From VBAS01 sp963773465 (GTDB lineage: Bacteria > Bacteroidota > Bacteroidia > Chitinophagales > Chitinophagaceae): a stretch of 64,000 nt of DNA. Of the stretch, positions 35,752-44,307 are shown piece by piece. A model generated the notes under the pieces. The model was not told the origin of the DNA. It ran no database searches and saw nothing but the letters and a program-made list of their open reading frames with translations. The first letter of the stretch is position 1. Each line of letters opens with the position of its first letter. The stretch is from positions 992,001-1,056,000 of the forward strand of contig CAVZBF010000001.1 in the NCBI GenBank assembly GCA_963773465.1, given 5' to 3'. The position numbers and the translations under genes were made by a program.

Positions 35752-36531
35752 CTATTTACCCGCAATCACTTCTATTCTTTTTTCCGCAGGCTTATGATAA
35801 ATTGCTGATTTAAGGATTCCCCATTTATTCAGGCGGTATTTGATAGAAGTACCGATAACACCCAAACCATATTTTGAGCTTCTGCTGAAGTTAATGGAAG
35901 AGGCTTCTTCAAAATATTTTGCGGGACATGATATTTCACCGATCTCATATCCCAGGTAAAATATCTGGCAGAGCATCTGGTTATCAAAAATAAAATCATC
36001 GGAGTTTGCTTCCAGGTTTAATTTTTCTAAAATCTCTTTGGAAAAGGCACGGTAACCGGTATGATATTCGGAAAGCTTTTGCCAAATAATAAAATTCTGT
36101 GTCCAGGTAAGGATCCTGTTAGCAATGTATTTATAAACCGGCATTCCATTGATCATCGCCCTGTCGCCAAGTATTCTTGATCCAAGCACCACCTGGAAAA
36201 CATCTTTGGCTATCAGGTATGCCATTGATGGAATAAGTTTCGGGTTGTATTGATAATCGGGATGGAGCATGATAACAATATCGGCACCGATCTTTAACGC
36301 ATAATTATAGCAGGTTTTCTGGTTACCGCCATAACCGTAGTTGCGGTCGTGTCTTAAAATATGATTGATACCAACCTGCTTTGCTACTTCCACCGTATTA
36401 TCCTTGCTGTTGTCATCAACAAGAATAACATCGTCTACAATATTGAAGTCGATTTCCCTGTACGTCTTTTCAAGGGTTTTTGCTGCATTATATGCCGGCA
36501 ACACAACTACCACTTTCTTCCCATGGATCAT
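35752..36531 (-). CDS. GT2 family glycosyltransferase
   Basis: 259 residues with a GT-A fold. It shows VVVLPAYNAAKTLEKTYREI at the start, DDVILVDDNSKDNTVEVAKQ (nucleotide-binding DD), a GGNQKTCYNYAL segment and MLHPDYQYNPKLIPSM (DxD-like HPD). Then come ADIV and ILGDRAMINGMPVYKYIANR, the pattern of dolichol-phosphate-mannose-synthase-like enzymes. No membrane segments follow. It probably transfers a sugar from a nucleotide donor to a lipid carrier or glycan in the cytoplasm. The gene is the leftmost of the glycan-region genes. Confidence 0.88.
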   Translation of the reverse strand: MIHGKKVVVVLPAYNAAKTLEKTYREIDFNIVDDVILVDDNSKDNTVEVAKQVGINHILRHDRNYGYGGNQKTCYNYALKIGADIVIMLHPDYQYNPKLIPSMAYLIAKDVFQVVLGSRILGDRAMINGMPVYKYIANRILTWTQNFIIWQKLSEYHTGYRAFSKEILEKLNLEANSDDFIFDNQMLCQIFYLGYEIGEISCPAKYFEEASSINFSRSSKYGLGVIGTSIKYRLNKWGILKSAIYHKPAEKRIEVIAGK

Positions 36532-36635
36532 GATCAGTTATTATTTTTTGGTAAAATATAAAACGTTCTTTAAAACATCAAATTGCTTTGGTTCCCGGGA
36601 CAAATGGATAAGCTGCTGAACAATCTGCAGGCCGC

Positions 36636-38388
36636 TTATTTCGTAAACGTACTAATTCGAATGTACTTTGAGTCATCAATCCTGGCAGGATCAACTTTCT
36701 GCACGAGGTAAATATAATATTTTTCATCATTAACAATACCGCCGTCAATTCGTTGCAGCAGGTCTACCTGGAGGTTATCCAGGAGGATGGCTCTTTCCAT
36801 ATCCTGGTTGTTTTTTCCATCCATGGATACCTGGGGCGCACTGTTTTTAACCCAAAGCACCCGGGGATGTCCGCTATTCACATAGGCGCCTAACTCTGCC
36901 ACCGATTGCGAAAAATTCATGGTGTCCTGCCTTTGCTTACTCCAGATAATAAAACTGCCTGTATCTTTCATTTGCAGGTAATACAGCTTAGTATCAAGAT
37001 ACGTGGCTAAAGGCGATGCTGTAAAATCGGTTATCCCAACTATCGGTAAGCTATCGAGCTTATTTTGTTTAATGTAGTTAGACGCTACTTTACTTGTTGA
37101 AAATTTATATTGCAGGTCCATGCTATAAGCCACTACTGCGCCAATAACATTCAGCAAAAGAATTATGGTTAAAAAAGGCCTGCTTATTTTTTTACCCAAA
37201 CCGGATAAATAACTTGCCAGCGGAGAATAATATTTTTTTTCAGGATAGTATTCAGCAAGCCAGTAACAAATAATAAGTGCAATTAATAAATAACCACAAT
37301 ATCGTGAATGCAATAATGCAGTATAATAATAGACTGACAAGAGACCAAGTGTTGTTCCGCAGTAAAGCAATAGTATTAATGGCTTTCTTAGAAAAACAAT
37401 CACACCAGAAGTAAAAATTATGATTGGCATAACGATCCATGCCCATAGGAAAGATGGGTTTTGTTTGATCCAACCGCCAATGCCTCCCGCTGCAATTCCC
37501 GGGTCCTTATAATAAATGTTGGTGTTCCAAAAATGCTCTTCAACCTGCGGAACATATAAATAGGTAGTAAAAAGCTTTGCTGCCACCTGCCACCACCTGG
37601 CAAATTCAAACAAGCTCTTTGCATATGGAGCGGGAAATGAATTGTCTTTTTCCGGCCAGATCTGGTACAAAGAAAATGCAACACCCAACATAAAAATGAG
37701 CATGCGCTGCTCCCAATTGCAGCATTGTCTTTCCGTTTTTTTGCTGGTAAAGAAAATAATCCAGTACAAGAATTCCTGCAATAGCGCCGGCAATTACAAC
37801 AGCATAGATCGTGACATTTGATAACAAAGCAAGCAATACGCCGATCAAAATATATCTGGTAGTGCGGTTTTTATATAAGGCGCAAATGGCAAACACCAGC
37901 AATATTCCCAGCGCATAGCTTCTGCTGATAACTGCATATTCATATAACGCAAAGTATCCGAATGAAAACAATATCTTATGCAGATTGCTTAATGGTGAAT
38001 ATCGGTTGAAAATAAAAATAAATGATGTGGCGACCAGCAAATGAAATGCCTGCATGTATATCGGGTCATGGGTAACACGGGTAATTAAAAAAAGAAAAAA
38101 ATGCCATAGCGCAGGATTGCCTTCATAATTCATATTGTCCAGTAATTGCGATAATGAATTTGCATCTCTTGCTACCAGCCATGCCTGGTGTTCATCACGC
38201 CACATTTCATGGCTTAGCATTCCTAATAATGCAATCACAAAAAATCCTGCTGTTACCATCAGGGCAAAACGAAGAGGAGTGGTGGGAGTTTTTATTTCCT
38301 GTCTTGGGCGTGCCTGTGCTGACTGTGCTTGTTGTGGCGCAGTAGTTTTTTGTTGCTGGTAAAATTTCTTTTTCTTTTTTGATGCCAT
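36636..38388 (-). CDS. GT-C-like polytopic membrane protein (frameshifted)
   Basis: Two frames join near 37720 into about 583 residues. The N-terminus is cytoplasmic and Lys/Gln-rich (MASKKKKKFYQQQKTTAPQQ). A first membrane helix leads to HEMWRDEHQAWLVARDANSL, the acidic first-loop motif of GT39/PMT-like glycosyltransferases. Eight or more helices follow (FILFNRYSP, SFGYFALYEYAVISRSYALG), and the C-terminus is a soluble domain. Such enzymes use lipid-linked sugars at the outer face of the inner membrane. It lies next to a flippase-like gene and GT2 enzymes, which supports a glycan role. Confidence 0.7.
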
Positions 38389-38443
38389 AAAAGTGGCTAT
38401 GATTTATAAAGTAAGTAAAATTCTATTATTGTTAAAAGTATAG

Positions 38444-39469
38444 TTAGTTTTCTGCAGGCACCGAATTTATCCCTGCTTTTTTTCTTGCTGAAAATAATAA
38501 AAACATGGAAGCAATACCTAATACGATCACGAGTATAAATTGAAGCCCATGTAACATTGTGGCGAATGCCAACCCGTCCTCTTTTAACACTCCGTACAGC
38601 ACCAGGCCTTGTGAAACGAATAAATGATAAGCGCCAATGCCGCCCTGGACAGGTGCTGACATTCCTATTCCGCCGGCAACCAGGAGGAACAACGCAGCGC
38701 CGCCTCCCAGGCCACTTGAAAAAGGGAAGGCAAACAATGCTACATATACTCCAAGAAAATATAACACCCAAATAAATATAGATTGAAAAATAAAAAGCCC
38801 TGGTCGTTTCAAACTCGTCACAGATCTCAATCCATCAATAAATCCTTTGATAAGTTTTGAGATCTTCGAATCAGTTCCTTTTTGTTTGCTTTTTTTTATG
38901 AAATAAATGAATGCAATTAGTAAACTTAACAGCCCTGCGATAATTACTGCAAGAAGCAAAGGTGAATTTCCAAGCTGCCGGAATTTCGAGATCGCAGGGT
39001 CAAAAATATTTTCAGTAAAAAAATTCCCAAGCCTTTTATGTTCGAGAACAGCGGCAAGAATGATACATACCAGGAGACTAATCACATCAATTATTCTTTC
39101 AATAACAACAGTTCCAAATAATTTATTGAATGGGATTGATTCGGCTTTACTCAGGGCACCGCAACGTGATACTTCTCCAAGCCTGGGAACAAAATAATTT
39201 GCGAGATAGCCAACCATTACTGAATAGGTGGTATGTTTTAAAGATGGCGAATACCCCATGGGCTCGATCAGCAAATTCCACCGGTGAGCACGGACAACGA
39301 ATGCGACGATCGAGATCAAACCTGATACGGCTACCCAAAACATATTTGCATTTAATATCTCCTGCATTATTTTTCTTATATCCATTCCTTTAAATGCATA
39401 AAATAGTAATGCAGCTGCCACGCCAAGCAGTATTACATATTTTAATATATTACCTAATTTCCCTTTCAT
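38444..39469 (-). CDS. LPG-synthase-type flippase-like membrane protein (UPF0104)
   Basis: 341 residues with seven to eight membrane helices. The family pattern is present: FVVRAHRWNLLIEPMGYSPS, TTYSVMVGYLANYFVPRLGE, VSRCGALSKAESIPFNKLFG and a late AAPVQGGIGAYHLFVSQGLV-like region (SAPVQGGIGAYHLFVSQGL). Members of this UPF0104/LPG_synthase_TM family include the membrane part of MprF and presumed glycolipid flippases. It shares the orientation of the neighbouring GT genes, with 13 bases to the next one. A role in moving a lipid-linked intermediate is an inference. Confidence 0.8.
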   Translation of the reverse strand: MKGKLGNILKYVILLGVAAALLFYAFKGMDIRKIMQEILNANMFWVAVSGLISIVAFVVRAHRWNLLIEPMGYSPSLKHTTYSVMVGYLANYFVPRLGEVSRCGALSKAESIPFNKLFGTVVIERIIDVISLLVCIILAAVLEHKRLGNFFTENIFDPAISKFRQLGNSPLLLAVIIAGLLSLLIAFIYFIKKSKQKGTDSKISKLIKGFIDGLRSVTSLKRPGLFIFQSIFIWVLYFLGVYVALFAFPFSSGLGGGAALFLLVAGGIGMSAPVQGGIGAYHLFVSQGLVLYGVLKEDGLAFATMLHGLQFILVIVLGIASMFLLFSARKKAGINSVPAEN

Positions 39470-39482
39470 TAAAATTCAACGT

Positions 39483-40271
39483 TCATGTTTCATTTGATTT
39501 ATAACTGCCCGCATATAGTTTGGAAAGAAACTTTGCAAAGAATTTTGGCCAGATGCGGCAGTAAATTTCAAAATCTTCCCGCTGTCTTATATTTCCTTTT
39601 ATACCTTCAGTGGTAGCTGAGGCCGTATGTATGCGATGTTTCAAAAGCGATTTTGGCACATACACAAATCTTCCTTCCATCGCCGACATTCTAAGCCAGG
39701 CATCCCAATCCAAGCTGACCTTATATTTTTCAGAAAAGCGAAAATCCTTTAGCATTTCTTTATTAAATAATACACTGGGGCAGGGGATGGGAGTGCCAAA
39801 AGACTGCGATATTTTTTTCCACGCTTTACTTTTAATATTTTTTCTAAAAGGCATAAACATAAAATGTAAAACCTTTTTTGCAGTCAGCATCAATGTGTTT
39901 TTTCTTTCTCCATTATCCAATAATTCGCTGTAGCCGGTGAAGCAAATCAACGTATCATCGAATTTTTCTGAAGCGTTAACACACAGTTCCGTGTACCTGG
40001 CATCATAGAGATCATCCTGGTGAGCAAGTGTAACATACTTTGTTTTGGCAACTGCTACTCCAAAATTCCAATCATGCGCAATACCTAACCCGGGTTCCGT
40101 GGCAAATACTTTTACGCCATATTTTTTTGCCGTGTCATCAATAAAAGAAGATGGAGTAGATGTAGTAATATAAATCTCGCTTTTGACCGTTTGATCTTTT
40201 AATGAATCTAAACAATCAGGCAGGTAGGGTGAGTCTTTATACGCCATAACGGCAAATGAATGATTGGTCAT
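39483..40271 (-). CDS. GT2 family glycosyltransferase
   Basis: 262 residues of GT-A type. The N-terminus HSFAVMAYKDSPYLPDCLDSL contains the family beta-1/alpha-1 pattern. ALAHQDDLYDARYTEL carries the DxD-like HQDD that binds the nucleotide sugar, and the acceptor region has SLDWDAWLRMSAMEGRFVY. The C-terminus is basic and soluble (KFLSKLYAGSYKSNET). It overlaps the methyltransferase gene by 4 bases (ATGA), so the genes are translationally coupled. The acceptor is unknown. Confidence 0.85.
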   Translation of the reverse strand: MTNHSFAVMAYKDSPYLPDCLDSLKDQTVKSEIYITTSTPSSFIDDTAKKYGVKVFATEPGLGIAHDWNFGVAVAKTKYVTLAHQDDLYDARYTELCVNASEKFDDTLICFTGYSELLDNGERKNTLMLTAKKVLHFMFMPFRKNIKSKAWKKISQSFGTPIPCPSVLFNKEMLKDFRFSEKYKVSLDWDAWLRMSAMEGRFVYVPKSLLKHRIHTASATTEGIKGNIRQREDFEIYCRIWPKFFAKFLSKLYAGSYKSNET

Positions 40272-40879
40272 TTCCTTTTATCAAATACTAATCGTAATTC
40301 GTTATGAGTAAAGAAACGGCTGAATGCTTCCGAGTTTACCGGAAAATATTTATTTACCCGCAGCTGGTAATATTTATTATCACAAACTCCTGTGCTGATC
40401 AAATAGTCCAGGTTGATAAATGTTTGATGCGTCGCATCAGACTTGTATCCTTTATGGCCCGGAACGGTAAACACGATCCTTTTTATTCCAAGCCTATTAC
40501 AGCTTTCAAATATCTTATTGATGATTTCATCTGAATTTTCGAGATGCTCCAGCACATGATTCATTGTAAACGTTTCATAGCTGCCTGCTTCTATCATCCG
40601 GAAATTATAGTCATCTTCTTCGGGAACATATAAGTTAACATTCAGTCCATTCTTCTTACAAAATTCTACGACAACCTTGTTTACTTCAAATCCCACTGAA
40701 CCCGCGGGAAGTGTTTTTAATAATTCACCGACGCCGCAGCCAAAATCAATCGTTTTACCAAGACAATACTTTTTAATATCATTTAAATAGATCGTCCGCA
40801 CCGTCTTTCGTATCGGGGAACGGTTTTTTAAATACTCAAAGTACTCCTGTGAATATATTTCTTCAGCGGTTGCCGTCAT
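40268..40879 (-). CDS. Class I SAM-dependent methyltransferase
   Basis: 203 residues. The SAM-binding motif I is YCLGKTIDFGCGVGELLKTL (DFGCGxG), followed by VGFEVNKVVVEFCKKNGL, and motif IV TFTMNHVLEHLENSDEI (NHVLEH). The shape is that of a single-domain methyltransferase of the type often found in polysaccharide clusters. It overlaps both neighbours by 4 bases, forming a coupled cassette with two GT2 genes. The substrate could be a sugar or a lipid-linked glycan intermediate (inference). Confidence 0.85.
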   Translation of the reverse strand: MTATAEEIYSQEYFEYLKNRSPIRKTVRTIYLNDIKKYCLGKTIDFGCGVGELLKTLPAGSVGFEVNKVVVEFCKKNGLNVNLYVPEEDDYNFRMIEAGSYETFTMNHVLEHLENSDEIINKIFESCNRLGIKRIVFTVPGHKGYKSDATHQTFINLDYLISTGVCDNKYYQLRVNKYFPVNSEAFSRFFTHNELRLVFDKRK

Positions 40880-41832
40880 GTTTTAGCATTATTTGTATCC
40901 TTTGTTTTGGGATAATTAGAAATATCAAAACTTGTAGCCGATAATAATAATTGAAAACCCATTATAATAAGCAACGTAGGAATAACGACTGTCCCTGTCG
41001 GCGCAGGCGTATGGCTGCTCCCATATTCAATATAGTTTACAATACCATAAATAAGCCCGATAACAAACAATGGAACACCAAAAAGAATGTATAATGATGC
41101 GATATTAAAATCAAATAAAAAATACTTAAGTATGATGCGTCGTATAAATGCCATTAAAAGTTTTGGAGGAAAACCAAACAATGCTTTTGTGAGCGACAGA
41201 TGTGAAACTTCATCGCCATATTTTGCTTTCATCGGTATTTCCTGGATCACAGCATCTGCATGATATAATTCGATCAGCATTGACGATTCAAAAAAATATC
41301 TTTTATGGATCTTGTTTATGTTAATTGTTTTCAGCATTTCATTGCTGATAGCAATAAAGCCATTGTTCGGATCAAAAATATTCCAGTAGCCGGAGGCGGC
41401 CTTAATGCAAAAACTTAATCCAAGATTGCCGGTTCTTCTAAGCACCGGCATTTGCCGGAGCGCTTTAAAATCCCTGAAACGATTCCCTTTTGTATAGTCA
41501 GCTTTGTTGTCTATAATGGGTTTGATCAATACCGGTATGTAAGCGCTGTCCATCTGGTCGTCGCCATCTATTTTTATAGTGATGTCGCTATTCAACTCAA
41601 GCGATCTTTTAAAACCAGTGATCATAGCGCCACCAACGCCCTGGTTAGTTTCATGATTTATAAAAATGACTTTTTTATTTTCATCTTTCAGTTTCAGCAA
41701 CACTCTTTCAGTGTCATCTTTGGAACAGTCATTTACAGCAATGACCCAATCTACTTCAGGAGGAAGCTTTCTTATTACATCTTCAATGTGCCTTGACACA
41801 TTATAGCAAGGTATGACTACCGTAATGATCAT
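40876..41832 (-). CDS. GT2 family glycosyltransferase with C-terminal membrane helices
   Basis: 318 residues. The catalytic part has VVIPCYNVSRHIEDVIRKL, AVNDCSKDDTERVL, GGAMITGFKRSLELN and IKIDGDDQMDSAYIP (DGDDQMD as the DxD), a DPM1-like pattern. Two membrane helices close the protein (ILFGVPLFVIGLIYGIVNYI and VIPTLLIIMGFQLLLSATSF), as in undecaprenyl-phosphate sugar transferases such as GtrB. It probably makes a polyprenyl-phosphate sugar that the GT-C-like proteins nearby could use. It overlaps the large membrane protein gene by 4 bases. Confidence 0.88.
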   Translation of the reverse strand: MIITVVIPCYNVSRHIEDVIRKLPPEVDWVIAVNDCSKDDTERVLLKLKDENKKVIFINHETNQGVGGAMITGFKRSLELNSDITIKIDGDDQMDSAYIPVLIKPIIDNKADYTKGNRFRDFKALRQMPVLRRTGNLGLSFCIKAASGYWNIFDPNNGFIAISNEMLKTININKIHKRYFFESSMLIELYHADAVIQEIPMKAKYGDEVSHLSLTKALFGFPPKLLMAFIRRIILKYFLFDFNIASLYILFGVPLFVIGLIYGIVNYIEYGSSHTPAPTGTVVIPTLLIIMGFQLLLSATSFDISNYPKTKDTNNAKT

Positions 41833-43904
41833 TGATCATTCCTTTTATAATAAAATAATCCGGAATTTTCTTTAAGCTTTGTCATGCATCGAACCTCTTC
41901 ATTTGATGGCGCATATTCAAATACAAAGTATTTTACCCCCAGCTGTTTGAATTTGGGTGAACAGGGATCTATATATATAATGTAGCCATCCTGGTTTGTT
42001 TTTCTGAAAACTGTAGTATCTCCCCATTTTGAATTCAACAAAGGAGCAATTTGTTTTGAATTTATCGTGATCCATGCATAGCGGTTGTAAACCGTATCTT
42101 GCTTGCCTTCAGGATCAAGAACTTTCATATCCTTCATTGGCGGAACAAGCTTCACACAATTAAAAATATTGATACCATTTGCTTTGAGTAAATGGGTAAG
42201 CCTCGTATCTCCAAAAAATGCCCATCGTGCCTGCGGATCTTTGTCATGTATTTCTTTGCTATCCATAACAAGCGGGTTTTTTAAGATAGGGTCAAGTCCC
42301 TGGGTTACCGGATTCACGTTTATATTAGGCAGCACCATTCCTAATAAAACGATGTATAATGCGAGCCTTGCCTTCGGCAGGTATTTATAACGTATAAGTA
42401 AATAGGAAACGATAATTAGAACTGTCGCAATGCCTACCTCTATACCCGGGAAAAAATTATCAGTCGCCTTATTTATTAAGGAACTTACGATCAGCATAAA
42501 AATAAAAGTAGCTCCGGCCAGAACTCCTAATTCGACCTTTGAAACCTTTTCATTTTTAAGTTCTGTTTTCTTGCTTGATATATAGCAAATAAGCAATATG
42601 CAATTTCCAACTCCTACTATCGGCAATGTGCGGAAATCAGGCGTCATTGAAAACAAAGTGATCTTGCTTAAAAAAACAGGAAAGCCAAGCAACACATATA
42701 TCAACCCCACGATGATAAAAACTGATAAAGCGATCAGTACCGGGTCTGTTCTTTTTGTTTTATAATAATAGTATCCGATGCCATAAAACAAAACCGGGAA
42801 AAACATAATAAAACCGCTCGCTTCACAAATGTTCATCCATTTCGTAGGTGCATGAAGGTCCCACATAAATATGCCGAAGAATTCGGCAAATACTTTTCCA
42901 TTGATCAAGCCGCCGCCTGTTGAAAACCTTCTGCCGGGATAAACCGTATTTAACATCATTGTGTAAGTGTCCTTTACCAGGTTATAGTAATGATATATAA
43001 AGACACCCAGTATAACTAATGAAACCGCGAACACTATTGTTTTTAGCGGTAACGCATCTCTTATAACCTGAAAATTTTTTCTTTGATATATGAACCCGAT
43101 AAAAAGGAACAGGTATAAATAAACAAGCGGTACCTGGAAAGGAGGGTATAAGTTGAAAATAAAACCATACACACTTAAAATAAAAATTACACCGGAAGCA
43201 ATCAGCGGCAACAATTTTTTATTATAAAGTATATAAGCCATCGAGATGAACATGCCATTGAGGTAAAGCATGTAATTGCCGATAAAATAGGACCACCATT
43301 GCAGGCCCCCGGAAAAGAAAATAAAAAATGTACCGGTAATGGAAAGCCAAAAATTGTTTCTTGTCAGCAACATAAAAAGCAGGAATGTGCTGGCGAGAAA
43401 AAAGAAGATATTAAAGTTCCACGCAAATGCAAAAGCCCGCTCAACATCAAAAATAAAAAATGGCCAAAGATTGGGTCGAAGTGCTGTGCTGATATCTTTT
43501 ACAGGCAATCCCCAAACAACAGGTGTATTCAGATCTCCTACCGATTCATTTTTTATCGGCATCCCGGCGTTATACTGTCCAATTACTCCGGTCGAGCTGA
43601 TCATCCACTCGTCCATTCTGATGAATCGTAGTTTACCGGCGATAACAGACTCAGATTTCGGAGCGCCAAAAAACGTATCCCAGTTGCCGATATTCGAGGT
43701 ATGGATCTTAAGTGAGCTAAGAAGGACATACAGAGCCAATAAAATAAGCAGGTAAATTTTCGTGTTCCTGTTAAATAGAATAAGCGTTGCGCTGCCGCCA
43801 CTGTCTGATTTCGTTGACACGGGTACGGACGCAGTTTGGGTTTCAGAAGATCGTTCGGGAACCGGGCTGCTGATCTTCTTTTTTATTTTGTGTTTTTTCG
43901 ACAT
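41829..43904 (-). CDS. Large polytopic membrane protein (YfhO/GT-C-like)
   Basis: 691 residues. A Lys-rich cytoplasmic N-terminus (MSKKHKIKKKISSPVPERSS) is followed by about 13 hydrophobic helices and a C-terminal soluble region of about 130 residues (HDKDPQARWAFFGDTRLTH, YIIYIDPCSPKFKQLGVKYF). The extracytoplasmic loop after the first helix contains MDEWMISSTG, an acidic motif like that of GT-C enzymes. YfhO-like proteins glycosylate cell-surface polymers in other bacteria, but the match here is only by architecture. It is the first gene of the four-gene coupled leftward cassette. Another possible role is a flippase or polymerase for the same glycan. Confidence 0.65.
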   Translation of the reverse strand: MSKKHKIKKKISSPVPERSSETQTASVPVSTKSDSGGSATLILFNRNTKIYLLILLALYVLLSSLKIHTSNIGNWDTFFGAPKSESVIAGKLRFIRMDEWMISSTGVIGQYNAGMPIKNESVGDLNTPVVWGLPVKDISTALRPNLWPFFIFDVERAFAFAWNFNIFFFLASTFLLFMLLTRNNFWLSITGTFFIFFSGGLQWWSYFIGNYMLYLNGMFISMAYILYNKKLLPLIASGVIFILSVYGFIFNLYPPFQVPLVYLYLFLFIGFIYQRKNFQVIRDALPLKTIVFAVSLVILGVFIYHYYNLVKDTYTMMLNTVYPGRRFSTGGGLINGKVFAEFFGIFMWDLHAPTKWMNICEASGFIMFFPVLFYGIGYYYYKTKRTDPVLIALSVFIIVGLIYVLLGFPVFLSKITLFSMTPDFRTLPIVGVGNCILLICYISSKKTELKNEKVSKVELGVLAGATFIFMLIVSSLINKATDNFFPGIEVGIATVLIIVSYLLIRYKYLPKARLALYIVLLGMVLPNINVNPVTQGLDPILKNPLVMDSKEIHDKDPQARWAFFGDTRLTHLLKANGINIFNCVKLVPPMKDMKVLDPEGKQDTVYNRYAWITINSKQIAPLLNSKWGDTTVFRKTNQDGYIIYIDPCSPKFKQLGVKYFVFEYAPSNEEVRCMTKLKENSGLFYYKRNDQ

Positions 43905-44128
43905 CCTTCCTTGAAAATTTAAGGGGGCGTTTCATGGATAGGATGCTTTATTTCAAGCCGGTAAAATATAAAAGAATCAGGAAAGCTGCAAATGTACAGC
44001 GCTATCTCCAGAAGTAATTTCAAAGTTTTTAAGTGCCCTTAAATAAAAAGGACTAATACGCTTTTATCGCCGCCCGATGGCAGAACTTATTATGTTAATC
44101 CATCATAATTTATTTAATTTGGGTTTTC

Positions 44129-44237
44129 TGGAGAGTGTCTCAATTTGTTTTTTAAACCACAGGGACACTGAGGTCACAGGGAAACACAGAGATTATCCCG
44201 GTGTAACTTAGTGTCTTTGTGTCTCCGTGGTTTAATT
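44129..44237. repeat. Dispersed imperfect palindrome, copy 1
   Basis: A stretch starting CTGGAGAGTGTCTCAATTTG and running to the palindromic pair AACCACAGGGACACTGAG and GTGTCTCCGTGGTTTAA has a related copy at 48020-48135. It lies in the 403-base gap between divergent genes and upstream of the first TMTC-like gene, followed by TCCGATAGCTATCGGA at 44248-44263. The ACCACAGxGxCAC type of repeat is widespread in bacterial genomes. Confidence 0.75.
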
Positions 44238-44307
44238 TTATTTCAAATCCGATAGCTATCGGATGAGACACTGCTGTTTTCTGCAAGGATTCTATCTAAT
44301 AATATTT

